A DNA stretch of 26,205 nt from assembly GCA_037969175.1 (NCBI GenBank), contig JBBKWX010000101.1, positions 1 to 26,205 on the forward strand, given 5' to 3'. The stretch is from JBBKWX01 sp037969175. Its GTDB lineage: Bacteria > Bacteroidota > Bacteroidia > AKYH767-A > JBBKVM01. The first letter of the stretch is position 1; each line of letters begins with the position of its first letter. The notes under the pieces were generated by a model. The model saw only the letters and a program-made list of their open reading frames with translations. It made no database searches and was not told where the DNA came from. Made by a program: the position numbers and the translations under genes. Below, piece after piece: positions 7,951-15,845 of this stretch.

Positions 7951-10900
7951 TCAGACAGTTTGTTTCAATTTTGCTGTAAAGATGATGCAGGTTCCACTGT
8001 CTCCTTCTGTCACCAAATTTAATTCGGCACCTAATTTTTTAGCACGGTTACTCATGTTTACCAGTCCATTTCCTTTGCTGCTCAACAAGGGATCAAACCC
8101 TTTACCATCATCAGTTATAGAGATCTCAAGCTGATCAGAATTTAATTGAAATTGAAGGATAACATTTTTGCAATCCGCATGTTTCAATGCATTGTGCATC
8201 GCTTCTTTAAAGATGAGTGCAATATGTCTTCTCCAATCCATGGAAAGTGTAACCAATTTAAATTCTTCTTGAATACCTACAAATTGAAAATCAATCGAGC
8301 TTCTGTCAAACAGATCATCACCAAAATCTTTCAGCCGAATCGCTAATAAATATAAGGAATCATTTTTTGGATCAAGCGACCAGATAAAATCTTTGGTACC
8401 GTGATATAAACTGTTGGAGTTTTCGGAAATTGTATTGATGATATCTGTCAACTCAGCATTCTCTCCATGACCATTGAGTTTGCGCTTTACCAATTCGCTT
8501 AGCATGGTGATCCGGGTAAGACGATGTCCCATCTCATCATGAAAATCATTGGCAGTTTTCTCACGAACTTTTTCTTTTTCAACCGCCTTTAGTTTTTCAA
8601 GCTCCATGATCCGTTCTACTTTGGCTTTTACGCGCATGGTATAGATCAGATATACTATTCCTGTCACGAATAAGATCGATAATATCAGGAACCAGGTTGT
8701 TTTCCAAAAGGGTGGAGAGATCACTACTTTTACTCTTAGTTGCTCTGTACCCCATATTCCATCAGGATTGGTGGCTTTTACAGTGAAAAAATATTCACCC
8801 GGATCTAGATTAGTATAAGTTGCAAATCTCCTGTTTCCGCTGTATATCCAGTCGGCATCAACACCTTCAAGTTTATAAGCATACCGGATATTTGCAGTAC
8901 TTATAAAATCGAGAGCAGCAAATTCGAAAGAGATAAAATTATCGTTGTACTTCAAATTAATTTCTTTCAGATCAGACAATGGTTTTCCAAACTGAACAGC
9001 TTCATCATATTTCTTGAAACCCGTAAGGAGCACAGGGCCTACTTGCTTATTGTCTTTTATATGTGTTGGATAAAATGCATTGAATCCATTCAATCCGCCA
9101 AACAACATTTCTCCATCAGTAGTTTTAAAATAAGCATTGCCATTAAATTCATCACCCTGCAATCCATCTGCTTCAGTATAGGTTCTAATCTCATTTGTGG
9201 CAACATTAAAACGTGTTAAACCTGCATTGGAACTCATCCAGATCAAGCCACTCTCATCTTCGAGCAAACCATAGATGTAATTATTGGGCAATCCTTCTTT
9301 CTCTGTGTAATGCGTAAACTTACCTGTCTTCTCATCAAGCAAACTCAGACCCTGATTTGTTCCAACCCAAACTCTGGATTTTTTATCGCGAAGCACAGAA
9401 AATATCATATCACTTCTCAAACTGTTCAAATCAGATGGATCATGCACGTATGTTTTAAACGTATTTTTTGCCGGATCAAATTTTACTAATCCTGTGAACG
9501 TACCCAACCATAAAAAACCCAGATCGTCACCATAGATCTCAGCAATATAATCCTCCTCAACTTCTTTATTTGAACTGAATTTTTTCCAAACGGCTACCAC
9601 TTTTTCGGTCTTAGGATCAAGTTTGTTCAATCCATTACCTGTTCCCAGCCATATGTATCCATCCTTGTCTTCATACATAGAAGCAATATGGTTTGATGTG
9701 ATTGAAGTTGGATCATCCTTCTTAAAAAATAGTTGTTTGATCTTGCCTGTTTTAGTATTGATTCTGTTTAAACCATAATTTGTTCCTATCCAAACATCAC
9801 CATCCTGAGAGATCAAAATGTCTTTTACACTATTATGTGAAATACCATTTTTACCTATCGTGTAGTTTTTCCAGATATTATTTTTCCTATCAAAAGAATA
9901 AGCTCCATTGCCAAAACTTCCACACCATATTACACCATCTTTGCCCGCACGCAGAGCAAATATATTCAGCTTATTTCTTGATCCGTCTTGAAGATTGGCA
10001 CTGCTAATATGAATGAATTTATTTCTGGATACTGAATAGCTGAAAACTCCGGCATCGTTTGTTCCTATCCATCTATTTCCAAAATTATCTGTGTAAATTA
10101 TACTCAGTGATTTTGAATTCATCGACCATGCATTATCATTTTGAGGCTTATATTGAACCCATTTTTCTGAAAGAGTATCCAGGGTATACAAACCATCCAA
10201 AAGTGTTGCAACCCAGATACTACCGGATTCATCAAAATCAAATGATGTGAAGATATTTCGATTGCCTTCGTTTTTTTCTGCATCAGCAATAAGATATTTT
10301 TTTAATGACCTGTCACGTATATTAAAACGGATCATTCCATATCCATACGTTGAGAGCCAAAGCTCATCCGCTTTCCCCAATTTAATTGAAGTAACATGCA
10401 CTTTATATTTTTCTTTGCCTAATGGAATTGTCTCTGTGGATTCATCTCTGACATCAAAACGGATGAGGTCATTTGGAGCAGCAAGCCATAATATTCCTTT
10501 AGGATACTCAAACACACAACTCACTTGGATGTCAGTCATAAATTCATTCTTCGTCACAGGTTTGATACGATCAGTTTCTGTATCAAAATACATTAGTCCG
10601 GAACCGGTTGCAAGCCATAATTTTCCTGATTGATCAATGAATAGTTTTTTGACGATGTTTGGTCCTTCCTTGATCTTTTCTTTGCCTTTAGGATAATATC
10701 GGCTAAACTTTGATGTATTTCTATTGAGCCTGTTTAAACCATTTTGAGTGCCTATCCAGATATTCCCTTTTTGATCTTCGGCGAGAGCTGTAATAAAGTT
10801 TTCCGAAATTGAAGTGGAATCAAACGGATCATGTTTATAATGGACAAACGTATACCCATCATAGCGATTAAGTCCATCTTGAGTACTGAACCAGATATAA

Positions 10901-11094
10901 CCTCTGCTATCATGAAGAATAGAGTTCACCGAGCTTTGACTAAGCCCTTCTCTAATGCTGAGTTGATCGAAGCGTTGTTCGTTTAATGAAATTTGTGCCG
11001 GGACTTGTATTGCCAGCATTAAGAATAATGTGAAAATGGAAAGAATGCGCATGGGATTAATTGCGGATTCGTACAGGTAGAATCTGTTGATCAT
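7951..11094 (-). CDS. Sensor histidine kinase with two-component regulator propellers
   Basis: A 1047-residue membrane sensor. A signal peptide is followed by a periplasmic region with 14 Reg_prop repeats by my count (GxIWxGTxxGLxRxD type, for example GYIWFSTQDGLNRYD and GDVWIGTNYGLNRIN), enough for two seven-bladed beta-propellers, then a Y_Y_Y domain (about 690-780) and one transmembrane helix (WFLILSILFVTGIVYLIY). The cytoplasmic part is a HisKA_3-type dimerisation helix with phospho-histidine H852 in NDFHDEMGH, then a HATPase_c domain (DDGKGFD, GNGLVNM). It lacks the receiver and AraC domains of hybrid HTCS sensors; those functions fall to the next gene. The start is ambiguous: ATG 11094 or ATG 11052, the latter giving the cleaner signal peptide MRILSIFTLFLMLAIQVPAQ. 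The ligand is unknown, perhaps a glycan or other polymer. Confidence 0.94.
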   Translation of the reverse strand: MINRFYLYESAINPMRILSIFTLFLMLAIQVPAQISLNEQRFDQLSIREGLSQSSVNSILHDSRGYIWFSTQDGLNRYDGYTFVHYKHDPFDSTSISENFITALAEDQKGNIWIGTQNGLNRLNRNTSKFSRYYPKGKEKIKEGPNIVKKLFIDQSGKLWLATGSGLMYFDTETDRIKPVTKNEFMTDIQVSCVFEYPKGILWLAAPNDLIRFDVRDESTETIPLGKEKYKVHVTSIKLGKADELWLSTYGYGMIRFNIRDRSLKKYLIADAEKNEGNRNIFTSFDFDESGSIWVATLLDGLYTLDTLSEKWVQYKPQNDNAWSMNSKSLSIIYTDNFGNRWIGTNDAGVFSYSVSRNKFIHISSANLQDGSRNKLNIFALRAGKDGVIWCGSFGNGAYSFDRKNNIWKNYTIGKNGISHNSVKDILISQDGDVWIGTNYGLNRINTKTGKIKQLFFKKDDPTSITSNHIASMYEDKDGYIWLGTGNGLNKLDPKTEKVVAVWKKFSSNKEVEEDYIAEIYGDDLGFLWLGTFTGLVKFDPAKNTFKTYVHDPSDLNSLRSDMIFSVLRDKKSRVWVGTNQGLSLLDEKTGKFTHYTEKEGLPNNYIYGLLEDESGLIWMSSNAGLTRFNVATNEIRTYTEADGLQGDEFNGNAYFKTTDGEMLFGGLNGFNAFYPTHIKDNKQVGPVLLTGFKKYDEAVQFGKPLSDLKEINLKYNDNFISFEFAALDFISTANIRYAYKLEGVDADWIYSGNRRFATYTNLDPGEYFFTVKATNPDGIWGTEQLRVKVVISPPFWKTTWFLILSILFVTGIVYLIYTMRVKAKVERIMELEKLKAVEKEKVREKTANDFHDEMGHRLTRITMLSELVKRKLNGHGENAELTDIINTISENSNSLYHGTKDFIWSLDPKNDSLYLLAIRLKDFGDDLFDRSSIDFQFVGIQEEFKLVTLSMDWRRHIALIFKEAMHNALKHADCKNVILQFQLNSDQLEISITDDGKGFDPLLSSKGNGLVNMSNRAKKLGAELNLVTEGDSGTCIIFTAKLKQTV

Positions 11095-11153
11095 AATGAA
11101 TAAAAAAACCGTGTACCATCAATAAAGATAGTAATTTTTTGAATTAGTTGGTG

Positions 11154-11483
11154 TCAATGCTTCAAAAAAGACCAGAAAGTTCTGTTTTTAAGGTATTCTA
11201 TGTCATGCTGATGTTTGAATGCTTCTTTTTCAAAGATGATCTCCCGATAGGCATTTTCATGATCCATGCCCTTGATCCGATTAACGAAATAATTAAAAAA
11301 GTAGGCTATGTAAAAAGGGATGATCAACATTTCGATTTGCTGTCTCAAATGGATACGTTCATGATTAACGAGGATCTCATCCGTTTTATATTCTTTTTTC
11401 TTTAGTAGAATAAACGGATACACTGCCATTCCTGAAGTAGGAATAATTTTTAAAATCCTGATTTGAAATAAACGTAAAGGCAT
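11154..11483 (-). CDS. Small membrane protein with an HExxH metalloprotease-like motif
   Basis: A 109-residue protein with no name I can assign. It contains HERIH (41-45), the HExxH zinc motif, one strongly hydrophobic helix right after it (about 52-68, LIIPFYIAYFFNYFV), and then YREIIFEKEAF (79-89), whose glutamate (E85) sits where gluzincins place their third zinc ligand. The architecture therefore resembles a minimal gluzincin-type protease. I infer a metal-binding membrane protein; proteolysis is not shown. It has its own frame on the minus strand, divergent from the CoA-transferase gene, with about 112 bases between them. A weaker overlapping plus-strand reading at 11148-11405 was rejected in its favour. 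Confidence 0.72.
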   Translation of the reverse strand: MPLRLFQIRILKIIPTSGMAVYPFILLKKKEYKTDEILVNHERIHLRQQIEMLIIPFYIAYFFNYFVNRIKGMDHENAYREIIFEKEAFKHQHDIEYLKNRTFWSFLKH

Positions 11484-11536
11484 ACAATAAAATAAGAAAT
11501 ATTTTAATTTCGATGACTAAGTTAAAAATTGCAACC

Positions 11537-11568
11537 TGACATTTGTCATATGATATGAATTAATTCAT
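11537..11568. promoter_or_regulatory. Two dyads in the divergent promoter gap (possible operators)
   Basis: The gap between the HExxH gene (-) and the CoA-transferase gene (+) holds TGACA-TT-TGTCA at 11537-11548 and a perfect 14-bp palindrome, ATGAATTAATTCAT, at 11555-11568. Dyads of this size and AT content are typical of dimeric repressor or CRP/FNR-class sites. No regulator can be named from the sequence. Confidence 0.35.
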
Positions 11569-11595
11569 GACGAAATTGCGAACAAATTGAAAATA

Positions 11596-12870
11596 ATGGA
11601 AACTAAATATGTGAATGCCCCGGCTGCGGTAAAGAAAATTAAAAGTGGGGATAGGGTTTTTCTTCATGGAAGTGCTGCTACACCTATCCATTTGATAAAA
11701 GCGCTGATGGAAAGAAGGAAGGAATTGAAGCAGGTGGAGCTTGTAAGTATAAGCACATTTGGTGATAAACTTTTTGACTATCCGGATCTGGAAGATAGTT
11801 TCTTTTTCAATTGTTTATTTGTTTCTGAGAATATGAGAAAGATCGTAAACACTGCTCATGGCGATTATATACCGGTTTTTTTAAGTGAGATCTCATTGCT
11901 TTTTGAAAAGAATTTAATGCCCATTGATGTTGCATTGATACATCTAAGTCCACCCGATAAACATGGATATTGTTCATTGGGTACTTCTGTTGATATTGCC
12001 CGTTCGGCAATTAAGAATGCAAAGTATGTCATTGCTCAGGTGAATAAGCAAATGCCCAGAACCCACGGTGATGGCATCGTGCATATCAGTCAGATCGATG
12101 AGATCGTAGAGATAGACGAAGCATTACCGGAAGTAAATTATGCGGAAGGAATAAATGATACTGCTAGGCAGATCGGTAAATATTGTGCTGAACTGATTGA
12201 GGATAGGTCTTGTTTGCAGATGGGGATAGGGACCGTTCCGGATGCAGTTTTGGCTAGCTTACATAATCATAAAGATCTGGGAATTCATACCGAAATGTTT
12301 TCGGATGGAGTGTTGCCATTGTTAGAAAGTGGAGTTATTACCAATAAATATAAAAAGAAACACAGAGGAAAAGTGGTTACCGGATTTGCAATGGGTACTC
12401 GTAAACTCTATGATTTTATTGATGATAATCCTGCGGTTGCTTTTCTGGATATTGATTATGTAAATGATACAAAGATTATCCGTGTAAACCCAAAAACTGT
12501 AGCTATAAACATGGCGATGGAGATTGATCTTACCGGACAAGTTTGTGCTGATTCAATAGGTACTTATCAATATTCCGGTGTGGGAGGACAAATGGATTTT
12601 ATGCGTGGAGCCGCTTTGAGTGAAGGAGGCAAGCCTATCATTGCCATGCCTTCAACAACGCGTGATGGAAGAAGTAAAATTGTTCCTTTCCTGAAAGAAG
12701 GTGCTGGAGTAGTAACTACACGAGCTCATGTACATTATGTAGTGACGGAGTATGGGGTAGCATATCTTTTTGGTTTGAACCTGAGACAGCGTGCCAATGC
12801 GATGATGCAGATAGCGCATCCCGATCATCGGGAGTGGTTGGATAAGGAGATCTTTGCGCGGTTTAAATAA
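11596..12870 (+). CDS. Acetyl-CoA hydrolase/transferase family protein (4-hydroxybutyrate CoA-transferase-like)
   Basis: A 424-residue cytoplasmic enzyme of the class I CoA-transferase superfamily. It moves CoA between acyl-CoA and a carboxylate (acetate, butyrate or 4-hydroxybutyrate are typical) or hydrolyses acyl-CoA. The N-terminal domain opens with KIKSGDRVFLHGSAATP. The C-terminal domain has the active-site glutamate E233 in IHTEMFSDG, preceded by MGIGTVPDAV, and the oxyanion glycines in YSGVGGQMDF. A terminal segment VVTEYGVAYLFG is also conserved. I placed the start at ATG 11596; a TTG nine bases upstream is less likely. The gene appears to be single, followed by a repeat-rich gap. 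The exact acyl substrate cannot be told from sequence. Confidence 0.92.
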   Translation: METKYVNAPAAVKKIKSGDRVFLHGSAATPIHLIKALMERRKELKQVELVSISTFGDKLFDYPDLEDSFFFNCLFVSENMRKIVNTAHGDYIPVFLSEISLLFEKNLMPIDVALIHLSPPDKHGYCSLGTSVDIARSAIKNAKYVIAQVNKQMPRTHGDGIVHISQIDEIVEIDEALPEVNYAEGINDTARQIGKYCAELIEDRSCLQMGIGTVPDAVLASLHNHKDLGIHTEMFSDGVLPLLESGVITNKYKKKHRGKVVTGFAMGTRKLYDFIDDNPAVAFLDIDYVNDTKIIRVNPKTVAINMAMEIDLTGQVCADSIGTYQYSGVGGQMDFMRGAALSEGGKPIIAMPSTTRDGRSKIVPFLKEGAGVVTTRAHVHYVVTEYGVAYLFGLNLRQRANAMMQIAHPDHREWLDKEIFARFK

Positions 12871-12889
12871 AATAATTACGAGATCCGTG

Positions 12890-12913
12890 GTGTCAGGAGT
12901 TTACTCCTGACAC
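12890..12913. repeat. 24-bp palindrome, copy 1
   Basis: Arms gtgtcaggagt and actcctgacac around a TT centre. It differs from copy 2 (13098-13121) at one central base only. It starts 20 bases after the CoA-transferase stop, so a hairpin in that transcript's 3' end is possible, but no T-run follows. Confidence 0.85.
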
Positions 12914-13025
12914 AATTGCGAGATACGTGGTTTCAATTAGAAATGGTAAATTAGAAATGTGAAATTAAATTAGAAATGGTGAATTAGAAATTGGTTCCAA
13001 ATCCAAGCTTTGAGTGCAAAAAAAA

Positions 13026-13065
13026 ATCCGTTTTAATCCGTGTCATCCGTCAAATCCGTGTTCCA
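13026..13065 (+). repeat. Four-unit ATCCGT array (family B right half)
   Basis: ATCCGT recurs at 13026, 13036, 13045 and 13054 (steps of 10, 9, 9) after an A-run and ends with TTCCA. The array at 17787-17826 has the same steps, the same A-run and the same end, so the two are copies of one dispersed element. No inverted left half is visible here. Confidence 0.8.
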
Positions 13066-13097
13066 TCAAAAGTTATACTCAAACCGACAGTATCAAT

Positions 13098-13121
13098 GTG
13101 TCAGGAGTATACTCCTGACAC
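13098..13121. repeat. 24-bp palindrome, copy 2
   Basis: A perfectly self-complementary 24-mer (half-site gtgtcaggagta). It lies about 40 bases upstream of the -33 element of the PIG-L promoter, in the position of a possible activator or operator site. It may equally be a mobile or structural repeat, since a near-identical copy is 208 bases away. Confidence 0.85.
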
Positions 13122-13159
13122 CACAGGAGATGCAACAAACAGCAAAGAACACAGGTATG

Positions 13160-13191
13160 TTTGCCTCTTTCCAATGAGAATACTATATTTG
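13160..13191 (+). promoter_or_regulatory. Strong Bacteroidetes-type promoter for the PIG-L/symporter operon
   Basis: TTTG (13160-13163), 20 bases, then TATATTTG (13184-13191): a perfect match to the phylum consensus TTTG / TAnnTTTG with ideal spacing. ATG 13209 follows after 17 bases. This is the best promoter in the window, and it rules out the upstream in-frame TTG at 13161 as a start. Confidence 0.8.
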
Positions 13192-13208
13192 AGCATAAAC
13201 CCAATTTT

Positions 13209-15701
13209 ATGCGCCTCTTTTCAAAAGTCACTGCAAAGGTGCTGTTTACCATACAGTTTATTGCAGTAAGTACAAGTTATGCTCAGGATCCTAACGGTAT
13301 TAGATCCGATGCTGCGAGTATAATTCACAACCTGGAAGCTCTTCATAATTTCGAATCGGTGATGTATGTTGCTGCTCATCCGGATGATGAAAATACCCGT
13401 TTGCTTACCTGGTTTTCTCAGGAACGCAAAGCGCGTACTGCCTACTTCAGTTTTACGCGTGGTGACGGTGGACAGAATCTTATCGGCACCGAACAAAGTG
13501 AAATGCTGGGTGTGATCCGTACTCAGGAATTGCTTGCAGCAAGACGAATAGATGGAGCAAAACAATTTTTTAGCAGAGCTGTTGATTTTGGATATTCAAA
13601 AAATCCGGAAGAGACCATGGCTGTTTGGAATCACGACTCCGTTCTGTATGATCTGGTTTGGGCGATCCGAGAATTTAAACCGGATGTTATCATTTGCCGT
13701 TTCCCGAATAATGGTGATGGCGGTCATGGCCATCATACAGCATCTGCATTGCTTGCCGAAGAAGCATTTAAAATTGCTGCAGATCCAAAAATATTTCCGG
13801 ATCAATTAACTGTAATCAGCGTTTGGCAGCCTAAACGAATCTTTTGGAATGCATGGAGATTGAAAGAAGAAGATGTAGCGGGTGAGAAAAATATGGCAAG
13901 AATACGTATCGGAGATTTTAATCCGGTATTGGGAAAAAGTTATACCGAAATAGCAGCCCAAAGCAGAAGTCAGCATCGCAGTCAGGGTTTTGGTTCTACA
14001 GGCAGCAGAGGAGAGCAGACAGATTTTTTACGTCTCGTTATGGGAGATGATTTTAAAGAAGATATTTTCGAAGGAGTCGCTACAAATTGGCAAAGATCAA
14101 AAGCCAGTCCGGAGATAATTACGTTAGCAACACAGATCCGATCCACGTTTGATGCAAAACATCCGGAGAAATCAATTGAGTCTTTATTAAAATTGAAAAA
14201 TTTAATGACTTCCGGAAAAATGGATCCGTTTTGGAAAGCGGAGAAATTAAGAATTGTTGATGATCTGATTCTATCCTGTGCAGGAATTTTTGTACAGGCA
14301 AATACAAAAGCGGCTAACGTAGTTCCGGGTGATTCCTTAAAGATCTCGGTGAGTGTTATCAGCAGAAATGGGACAACGCCTTCGCTGCTCAACTACGGTT
14401 TTTCTATCGGTTCATTGCCTCAAATGAATGAGGAGGCATTGAAGAATAATGTAGAATGGAATAAGGAACTCAGCATAGCTGTTCCGGATAATCAACCTTA
14501 CAGTAATCCGGTTTGGCTGCAGCAAGAAGCAGGTAAAGGGATCTATCGAACACCGGGACCCTATTGGAATATACGACCAGTTGGTGAACCTGATCTGGAG
14601 TTTTTCTGTACACTGAAATTTGGAAATACAAATGTCAGTGTTCGTCGTCCCGTCCTTTGTTATTGGAATGATCCGGTAACCGGAGAAAATTATAAACCCT
14701 TTGAAATTCTTCCTGCTTGTAGTATAGAACCGGTTGATGCGGTTGTTGTTTTTCCGGATGCAAATGAAAAGAAAGTTTTAGTGAATGTGCAGGCGTGGAA
14801 AGATAAGATCAGTGGAACTTTGAAACCTGTTTTGCCTAAGGGCTGGGTATGTACACCTTCGCAATATGATTTTAATTTTGATAAAGCCGGTGAGAAAAAA
14901 GAATTTTCATTTCTTGTGAAACCCTTGAATGGCGTGTCTTCTGCTACAATGACATTCAGTGTTACTGCAGATAATAAAAATTATTCTCAACAAGTTATTC
15001 ATGTTAAGTATGATCATATTCCTCAGCAGGTTTGGATACATGCTGCAGAGATAGATCTTGTGAGAGCTGATATAAAGCGCTTCAAAAAACGGATAGCATA
15101 TATTGAAGGTGCAGGAGATGAAGTGCCAAAAGCATTGCGACAGCTGGGTTACGAAGTAACTTTTCTAACGGATGATTCTTTGGCTTCAGCAAATCTTTCT
15201 CGTTACGAAACGATCGTTACCGGAATCCGTGCTTACAATACACGTGATGCACTTGCGATCTGGCAAAAGCGTTTGATGGAATATGTAGAGAATGGAGGAA
15301 CACTTTTGATGCAGTACAACACTGCGCATGCCTTGGTCACCAAAGATCTTGGCCCATACCCAATGAAGTTGGGAAGAGAACGAGTAACTGTGGAGGAGAG
15401 TCCGGTGGCGCCACTGGAACCCATTTCAAATCTACTCATTTATCCAAACCTCTTGAACCGTCATGACTATGAAGACTGGAATCAGGAAAGAGGTTTATAT
15501 TTTGCAGCTGAATGGGATGAAAAATACAATGCAGTTTTTGCAATGAATGATCCGGATGAAAAAGAGTCAAGAGGAAGTTTGATAGAATGTAAATATGGAA
15601 AAGGAAGATTCATTTATTCCGGTATAAGTTTTTTCAGACATCTTCCCAATGGCATTCCCGGATCCTACCGGTTATTTGTAAATCTTATCGAAGCAAAATA
15701 A
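13209..15701 (+). CDS. PIG-L family deacetylase, large secreted form
   Basis: An 830-residue exported protein. Residues 1-26 form a signal peptide (ending SYAQ). The PIG-L/LmbE domain (about 45-250) has the zinc and catalytic motif AHPDDE (H57, D59, D60) and the later histidine cluster GGHGHHTAS (173-179). Such enzymes remove N-acetyl or other acyl groups from amino sugars or similar amides. The middle part (about 330-620) is beta-rich. The last 200 residues (IAYIEGAGDEVPKALRQLGYEV, TIVTGIRAYNTRDAL) look like a class I glutamine amidotransferase/ThuA-like flavodoxin fold. The large multi-domain form is known from Bacteroidetes; its substrate is not. It is followed after 9 bases by a small membrane protein and a symporter, suggesting that its product is imported. 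Start chosen at ATG 13209 from the signal peptide and promoter. Confidence 0.9.
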   Translation: MRLFSKVTAKVLFTIQFIAVSTSYAQDPNGIRSDAASIIHNLEALHNFESVMYVAAHPDDENTRLLTWFSQERKARTAYFSFTRGDGGQNLIGTEQSEMLGVIRTQELLAARRIDGAKQFFSRAVDFGYSKNPEETMAVWNHDSVLYDLVWAIREFKPDVIICRFPNNGDGGHGHHTASALLAEEAFKIAADPKIFPDQLTVISVWQPKRIFWNAWRLKEEDVAGEKNMARIRIGDFNPVLGKSYTEIAAQSRSQHRSQGFGSTGSRGEQTDFLRLVMGDDFKEDIFEGVATNWQRSKASPEIITLATQIRSTFDAKHPEKSIESLLKLKNLMTSGKMDPFWKAEKLRIVDDLILSCAGIFVQANTKAANVVPGDSLKISVSVISRNGTTPSLLNYGFSIGSLPQMNEEALKNNVEWNKELSIAVPDNQPYSNPVWLQQEAGKGIYRTPGPYWNIRPVGEPDLEFFCTLKFGNTNVSVRRPVLCYWNDPVTGENYKPFEILPACSIEPVDAVVVFPDANEKKVLVNVQAWKDKISGTLKPVLPKGWVCTPSQYDFNFDKAGEKKEFSFLVKPLNGVSSATMTFSVTADNKNYSQQVIHVKYDHIPQQVWIHAAEIDLVRADIKRFKKRIAYIEGAGDEVPKALRQLGYEVTFLTDDSLASANLSRYETIVTGIRAYNTRDALAIWQKRLMEYVENGGTLLMQYNTAHALVTKDLGPYPMKLGRERVTVEESPVAPLEPISNLLIYPNLLNRHDYEDWNQERGLYFAAEWDEKYNAVFAMNDPDEKESRGSLIECKYGKGRFIYSGISFFRHLPNGIPGSYRLFVNLIEAK

Positions 15702-15710
15702 TTTTTTGAG

Positions 15711-15845
15711 ATGGATAAATTGAAAGAACGTGACCCCGAATTACCTCCTTTTGCATCCTCCTGGAAGACTTTGTATGCAATTGTTTTAGCTGAATTGCTT
15801 TTGCTGATCATCTTGTTTTACTATTTAACTGAGAGTCTTTCATGA
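15711..15845 (+). CDS. 44-residue single-span membrane protein coupled to the symporter
   Basis: A short frame that begins at ATG 15711, 9 bases after the PIG-L stop, and ends with TGA at 15843-15845 that overlaps the symporter ATG (ATGA, 15842-15845). The protein has a charged, proline-containing cytoplasmic-looking start (MDKLKERDPELPPFASSWK) and one hydrophobic helix (about residues 21-39: LYAIVLAELLLLIILFYYL). The tight coupling and sensible composition indicate a real gene, perhaps an accessory subunit or assembly factor of the sodium:solute symporter. I know of small partner proteins for other SSS transporters (YhdT with PanF), but homology to those is not claimed. Confidence 0.75.
   Translation: MDKLKERDPELPPFASSWKTLYAIVLAELLLLIILFYYLTESLS

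Larger units (their letters stand above)
12871..13159. repeat. Repeat-rich intergenic region upstream of the PIG-L gene
   Basis: This non-coding stretch is a mosaic of short repeats. CGAGATCCGTGGT (12879-12891) recurs with one change as CGAGATACGTGGT (12919-12931), 40 bases on. About four copies of AATTAGAAATGGT-like words lie at 12935-12995. Four ATCCGT units start at 13026, 13036, 13045 and 13054, ending in TTCCA. Two copies of a 24-bp palindrome lie at 12890-12913 and 13098-13121 and are listed separately. No gene is supported in this stretch. Confidence 0.8.

Noticed and set aside
7543..8134. Plus-strand frames across the response regulator and kinase ends
   Set aside because: They run opposite two clear genes and span their junction with no protein-like composition.
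7951..11094. Hybrid two-component system (HTCS) with fused regulator
   Set aside because: The protein ends after the HATPase domain; there is no receiver or AraC helix-turn-helix.
11148..11405. Plus-strand open frame of 85 codons opposite the HExxH gene
   Set aside because: The minus-strand reading has a motif, a membrane helix and sensible composition; the plus reading has none.
13026..13065. Tandem ATCCGT units as a CRISPR array
   Set aside because: Repeats are 6-7 nt with 3-4-nt gaps, no spacers of CRISPR length, and no cas genes.
13161..13208. In-frame upstream extension of the PIG-L gene from a TTG
   Set aside because: It would start inside the -33/-7 promoter pair at 13160-13191 and would bury the signal peptide; ATG 13209 is far better.
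13982..14392. Long antisense frame within the PIG-L gene
   Set aside because: Antisense shadow of a well-supported coding region with no motif or start context of its own.
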